In this document: in pieces, positions 60,369-64,000 of the stretch
Position numbering within the stretch: the stretch's first letter is position 1
How the letters are laid out: every line of letters begins with the position of its first letter
DNA from: CAVONV01 sp963697355
GTDB lineage: Bacteria; Acidobacteriota; Vicinamibacteria; Marinacidobacterales; DATDRI01
Length of the DNA stretch: 64,000 nucleotides
NCBI GenBank assembly: GCA_963697355.1
Contig: CAVONV010000011.1
Location: 1 to 64,000, forward strand
Direction of reading: 5' to 3'
Made by a program: the position numbers and the translations under genes
The notes under the pieces: generated by a model
What the model saw: the letters and a program-made list of their open reading frames with translations, nothing else
Database searches by the model: none
What the model was told of the DNA's origin: nothing

Positions 60369-61175
60369 TCAGCTGCGGCTACGAAGAAGGAGAGCCGTGA
60401 TGTTGTCCTTGCCACCATTGTCATTTGCCGCCTTTATCAGGCCCTGCACACAATTCTCCAACTCACCTTCCGACTCGAGTATGACTCGGAGAATTGCGTC
60501 GTCAGCGACCATGCCGTGCAGACCGTCAGAACATAGCAAATAGATGTCACCGTCCTGTAGCGGTTCTTCCCTAACAGAGAATTCTATGCTGTCCTTTGCT
60601 CCAATGGCCTTCGTGATGATGTTTTTCATAGGGTGAGAGTGGGCGTCCGCCGGATCGAGCACGCCTTCATTGATTGCAACCTGAACCCAAGAATCATCGA
60701 CCGTCATTTGTTCAATCTTGTCGCCCCGGACGCGGTAGATCCGGCTGTCGCCCGCTCCGGCAAAAGTGATATGTCCTCCACCGGCAATCGCTGCAACGAG
60801 AGTGGTACCCATACCCGTGTAGTCCTGGCGCTGGTCCGCCTCCTTCCAGACTCTTTTATTCGCGAGCATAATCGCGGTTCGGAGTCGATTGGCATTGATG
60901 GAGAGCTTTGGATTGATCCCGTACGGCCAGGTGATCTCATCCTCGTCGCTCGAATGCTGCATAAACTTGGAGACCGTTTCCGCCGCAAGTTTGGAGGCGA
61001 TTTCTCCCGCGTTGTGTCCACCCATACCATCGGCAACGATGAAGAGCCCGACGTCTCTGTCGAGCACCAAAAAATCTTCATTCAACTGACGGCGAAGGCC
61101 GATATCGGAGGCACCGTGGCTTTCAATCTTCGGCAAGTTTGTCTGACCTCGTTTTCCCGCTGACCCGTGCGTCAC
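60369..61175 (-). CDS. PP2C-family Ser/Thr protein phosphatase
   Basis: Metal-dependent phosphatase of about 268 residues: GLRRQLNEDFLVLD, metal motif LFIVADGMGGHNAGEIAS, AGAGDSRIYRVRGDKIEQ, LLCSDGLHGMV and NDNGGKDNITALLL carry the metal-binding aspartates. An open frame continues to 61382 but lacks homology; GTG at 61175 or TTG at 61136 (GAGG upstream) are the likelier starts. In bacteria such enzymes usually oppose Hanks-type kinases; none is in the window. Divergent from a pseudo-receiver/DUF4388 gene. Confidence 0.88.
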   Translation of the reverse strand: MTHGSAGKRGQTNLPKIESHGASDIGLRRQLNEDFLVLDRDVGLFIVADGMGGHNAGEIASKLAAETVSKFMQHSSDEDEITWPYGINPKLSINANRLRTAIMLANKRVWKEADQRQDYTGMGTTLVAAIAGGGHITFAGAGDSRIYRVRGDKIEQMTVDDSWVQVAINEGVLDPADAHSHPMKNIITKAIGAKDSIEFSVREEPLQDGDIYLLCSDGLHGMVADDAILRVILESEGELENCVQGLIKAANDNGGKDNITALLLRSRS

Positions 61176-61347
61176 CCCTCGGTTCGGGTAGCTAAGGCCT
61201 GTGGCTAAAATGTAACAACCGCACCACCAAAAGTGTACCATCCTCTTTTCAAACGCTTCAAATCCGCCAACCCGCGCAAACCTTTCATTTGACGTTGGGT
61301 TGTGGCTACTTCTAAAATGAATAGCACATCTCACGAAAAGGGACCCA

Positions 61348-62074
61348 ATGTCACAATTTCGTATTCTCCTCGTCGAGCCCAATCCGGAACTGGCTCGTGT
61401 GCTTGGAGATTACTTCGAGCGTTGTGGTTTGGAAATCATCACCGCGACAGATGCTCAGCAAGCACTGGACACCGCGCGACGCGAAAGGCCGGATTTGATA
61501 CTCACGGAAACCGAATTACCCGGTGCCGACGGCCTCGCCTTTGTCCGAGCGGTCCGAACGGAAACCGACCTCCAAGAAACCCCTTTGATTCCTCCTCTGC
61601 AGCGACTCGAGCCCGGATCAGCGGCTGTCCAGCCTCGACTCCGGTGCCAACGACTACGTGCTCAAGCCGTTCAGCATGAGAGAGCTGGTCATCCGCTGCC
61701 AACGTCACATTTCGAGCCATCGACTCGGCCAGCCCGGTGAGCTCTCCGGTGATCTCTCCCGGTTCAAGACGACCGATATTCTCCAGATGCTTGAGGCCAA
61801 CCAAGCGACCGGGGTGCTCCACGTCGACGGAGATACGAGTGGAGAGATTCACTTGTTGGATGGCTATATTTGTGGAGGATTTGCGGGACGCTCACGAGGT
61901 GAAGAAGCTGTCTACCACCTCATCCCGGTTCGCCGAGGACGTTTCCACTTCGTGCGGACGAACATCCGCTCAAACATACAAAACTTGAGGTCCACGACCG
62001 AGTTCATGATGGAAGCTCTGCGCCGTCACGACGAGATACAAAAACAGCCGGCTCCCTCCGACAGACCCAGCTAA
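61348..62074 (+). pseudogene. Pseudo-receiver/DUF4388 protein, frameshifted
   Basis: The first frame starts at 61348 (FRILLVEPNPELARVLGDYF; LDTARRERPDLILTETELPG) and is an N-terminal receiver. The phospho-acceptor Asp position is Glu54 (DLILTETELPG) and the acidic pair is reduced to Glu10, so it is probably phosphorylation-independent. One base too many near 61591 (ATT-C-CTC) breaks the frame; the second frame resumes with DSGANDYVLKPFSMRELVIR and continues through a DUF4388 domain (LSGDLSRFKTTDILQMLEAN; IHLLDGYICGG). Without the extra base the protein is ~241 residues. It is a real pseudogene or an assembly indel. Confidence 0.78.
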
Positions 62075-62097
62075 TGCACGGCACCTCCGGGCGTCAT

Positions 62098-62187
62098 AAA
62101 AGGAGAAAGAATAAAGTAGGGAGCGTAAAGTACGGGTCCGTTTCTACTTTCTACTCTCTACTTTCTACTCTCCACTTTCTACTTCCG
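62098..62187. repeat. GGAGAAAG family copy with TTTCTACT words
   Basis: Left half AAAAGGAGAAAGAATAAAGT, then after ~30 bases a run of TTCTACTTTCTACTCTC and CTACTTTCTACTCTCC words. It lies in the spacer between the convergent receiver/DUF4388 and mlaD genes. Confidence 0.7.
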
Positions 62188-62191
62188 CGTT

Positions 62192-63250
62192 CTAAAACAG
62201 ACTTACCTTGATCCTCAAGTACTTCTTCGGATCGTCCTTGATAAGTTGGATGAGCTCCTTGAGCTCGCCCGCGGTCTGATTCAAGTTGTCGTACAACTCT
62301 CGGTCGTGCAACAACTGGCCGGCGGTTCCCTCCCCACGATCTAAACGAGCTGTCATGGAGTCCAGGTTGCCTGACATCGAGTTGAGCTTATCGTAGAATT
62401 CGCGCTCCTTTATGAGCGCACCAATGGAGCCCTCTCCATCGGCGAGTCGGGCAGAAACCACATCCAACTTCTGAATCATGTTCGTCATCGATTCGGCGGT
62501 TCCCTCGTCGACAATCATGCGTCCCAAAGCGCCTTCCCCGTCACGAATCTTCGTCGCGATATCCCTAAATCCGGCGGTTATTTCCTTGAGATTGTCGTGG
62601 ATGGCCGGGTCCTTGATGAGCTTCCCTAGGGTACCCTGCTCCGCTTCGAGGTCTCCGAACATCTTCTCGGCCTTGTCCACAAATCCATTCAACTTCGCAT
62701 GAAATTCGTCACCTTTCAGAATCTTCCCCAAGGAGCCTTCTCCTCTTTGAACTCCACCAATGAGCTCACGCACATCTTTTAGAGTCGCCGAAGCATCGCT
62801 GAGAATACCTTTGATGGGATCACCAGCTTCACCGGCCAGGATGTCACCATCTGCGAGAGGAGTTCCGCCCGGTGTTCCGGCGTCGATCTCCACCATCTTC
62901 TCCCCCAGTACCCCCAAACTGCCGACACTCAAAAGCGAGTTCGTTGTTACTCGCTCCCGCACGTCTCCTCGCAGCCTGACGGTTACTTTGACGGGGTTGG
63001 GGGCTCCGGGTTCTGCGAACTCGACTCGAGTCACGGATCCGACCTCCACCCCTGACAAATGTACGGGGGCGCCGTTCTTCAATCCATTGACATCTTCCAC
63101 ATAGCTGTAGAGCGTGTATTGCCCGCCCAATAGCGGTAGGCCTCCTTCACGGGTGATGTAGATGGTCGTGAACGTCAAGACGAACAACGCAATAGCAACT
63201 ACGATCCCGACTCTCAACTGAGAAAAAGTGATGGTCTTCTTCCTGGGCAT
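62192..63250 (-). CDS. MlaD-like MCE-domain lipid transport protein with 34-residue repeats
   Basis: 352 residues: N-terminal transmembrane anchor (VGIVVAIALFVLTFTTIYI), MCE domain (~residues 45-125; VNGLKNGAPVHLSGVEVGSV and LLSVGSLGVLGEKMVEI), then a C-terminal region with five exact 34-residue repeats headed by GEGSLGKIL, EQGTLGKLI, GEGALGRMI, GEGSIGALI and GEGTAGQLL (Gly172, 206, 240, 274, 308). MCE proteins form periplasmic rings that shuttle phospholipids between membranes; the helical repeats probably extend the channel. The ATPase gene follows 38 bases upstream. Confidence 0.9.
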   Translation of the reverse strand: MPRKKTITFSQLRVGIVVAIALFVLTFTTIYITREGGLPLLGGQYTLYSYVEDVNGLKNGAPVHLSGVEVGSVTRVEFAEPGAPNPVKVTVRLRGDVRERVTTNSLLSVGSLGVLGEKMVEIDAGTPGGTPLADGDILAGEAGDPIKGILSDASATLKDVRELIGGVQRGEGSLGKILKGDEFHAKLNGFVDKAEKMFGDLEAEQGTLGKLIKDPAIHDNLKEITAGFRDIATKIRDGEGALGRMIVDEGTAESMTNMIQKLDVVSARLADGEGSIGALIKEREFYDKLNSMSGNLDSMTARLDRGEGTAGQLLHDRELYDNLNQTAGELKELIQLIKDDPKKYLRIKVSLF

Positions 63251-63288
63251 GGTTGTTCCTCCAGTAAACCTGAGCGCCGCCGGGCAGT

Positions 63289-64000
63289 TCAGGCCATGAA
63301 CTCACGCACATAGGGTTGAGGGGATTCATCGAGCTCTCGCTGTCGACCACGAAAAACCATCTTGCCCCGGTTGAGCATGATGAACTCCGTTCCCATCAAG
63401 CAGGCAATATCCTCAACGCGCCGGTAGGTGACGTCACCGTCTTTCATCATTACAAAGCTCTGTGCCACTTGGAAAGCGTCTCGCAATTGATGGGTGACAA
63501 AGACCGTGGTCACGCCCTCGAGGTCACGAAGCTTGACCATGAGATCACATATAGTGGACGCCGTAATGGGGTCCAATCCCGTGGTGGCTTCGTCGTACAA
63601 TATCAGCTCCGGTTGATGGGCCATGGCGCGCGCCACGGCTACCCGGCGTCGCTGGCCTCCGGAAAGATCGGACGGCATCCGATCAAAAAACTCCTCCAGC
63701 TCAACGAAACCGAGGATACGACGAACCCGGTCTTCGATTTGATCTTCCGACAAGATCTCCTGCTCACTCAGCCGAAAGCCAACGTTTTCCGCCACCGTAA
63801 GTGAATCGAACAAAGCACCTTCTTGGAAGACCATTCCGATGTTGGCCCTAACGCCCATCAACTCTTGCTCGCTCATCCCGCTGATTTCGACACCATCAAC
63901 CGTGATGGAGCCGGACTCCGGCTTGATGAGGCCCAAAATGAGCTTCAAGATAGTGGACTTCCCTGAACCACTTCCTCCCAAAATGACTTGTGTTCCACCC
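63289..64000 (-). CDS. mlaF: MlaF-like ABC transporter ATPase, N-terminus cut by window edge
   Basis: Energises MCE-type phospholipid transport. The visible ~237 residues start at the window edge with GTQVILGGSGSGKSTILK (Walker A), then Q-loop GMVFQEGALFDSLTV, signature LSGGQRRRVAVARAMAHQ, Walker B LILYDEATTGLDPIT and H-loop FVTHQL. The frame runs off the window, so the true start and mlaE are not seen. It is upstream of the MCE gene on the same strand. Confidence 0.93.
   Translation of the reverse strand, partial: GGTQVILGGSGSGKSTILKLILGLIKPESGSITVDGVEISGMSEQELMGVRANIGMVFQEGALFDSLTVAENVGFRLSEQEILSEDQIEDRVRRILGFVELEEFFDRMPSDLSGGQRRRVAVARAMAHQPELILYDEATTGLDPITASTICDLMVKLRDLEGVTTVFVTHQLRDAFQVAQSFVMMKDGDVTYRRVEDIACLMGTEFIMLNRGKMVFRGRQRELDESPQPYVREFMA

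Noticed and set aside
1..64000. tRNA, rRNA and insertion sequences
   Set aside because: Read through the spacers for T-arm-like GGTTCGAATCC words, 16S/23S signatures and transposase frames; none found.

Overview
The window is a 64 kb piece of a Gram-negative bacterial chromosome of roughly mid-50s percent GC (estimated by eye). It encodes an outer-membrane toolkit: BamA, OmpH/Skp, LpxA, LpxI, Lol and Mla transport genes, and a TonB-dependent receptor with a carboxypeptidase-regulatory-like N-terminus. The large Oar-like receptor, an FG-GAP/ASPIC-UnbV (CRTAC1-type) secreted protein, DUF4388 proteins, two TonB-like proteins and the run nusB-lysS-lolCD-clpC-bamA-ompH-fabZ-lpxA-lpxI together suggest an uncultivated Acidobacteriota lineage. 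That placement is inferred from gene content, not proven. No rRNA, tRNA, CRISPR array, transposase or prophage was seen.

Layout. 1-2.3 kb: end of a lysine/threonine pathway pair (M20 peptidase, asd) and a histone-like/VOC protein; two of these three reading frames are broken by a frameshift. 2.7-12.8 kb (minus): fabF, acpP, fabD, rpmF, yceD, then hfq, miaA, a small membrane protein, a DUF4388 protein, a SPOR-SpoIID lipoprotein and a TonB-like protein. 13-22 kb (minus): clpC leading bamA-ompH-fabZ-lpxA-lpxI-Gfo/Idh, an envelope-assembly operon without lpxD. 22-30 kb (minus): nusB-lysS, lolC-lolD, ribH, isopropylmalate dehydrogenase, VanZ and two small membrane proteins. 29.7-34.8 kb: a compact nucleoside salvage island (upp, deoA, nupC-type transporter, pnp, cdd, hpt). 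34.8-42.4 kb: TonB, TPR protein, CRTAC1-type protein, TonB-dependent receptor. 42.9-47.7 kb (plus): RpiB-like and DeoC proteins with N-terminal extensions that resemble bacterial-microcompartment cargo, then a membrane histidine kinase and its LuxR-type regulator. 47.9-56.7 kb: carbamate kinase, XdhC, YqeC and SsnA, which are accessory genes of selenium-dependent molybdenum hydroxylase clusters without the hydroxylase itself, with an exported isoaspartyl methyltransferase and a membrane spermidine-synthase-like protein. 56.8-64 kb: TrkH, TrkA and a potassium channel with an aberrant filter, a PP2C phosphatase, a frameshifted pseudo-receiver/DUF4388 protein, and MlaD/MlaF.

The most unusual property is in the spacers. 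At least five families of short-word repeats recur between genes on both strands: a GGAGAAAG/CTTTCTCC mosaic, an ACTCAAGA/ACTCGAG mosaic, a CAGTGACCAGTG/ATCAGTAACC mosaic, a GAACGCGAAT pair, and one GCGTCTTTGCGTCTC block that lies inside a signal-peptide coding region. Three genes carry a frameshift of the same sense, equivalent to one extra base. This may be a set of real pseudogenes or a systematic assembly error.
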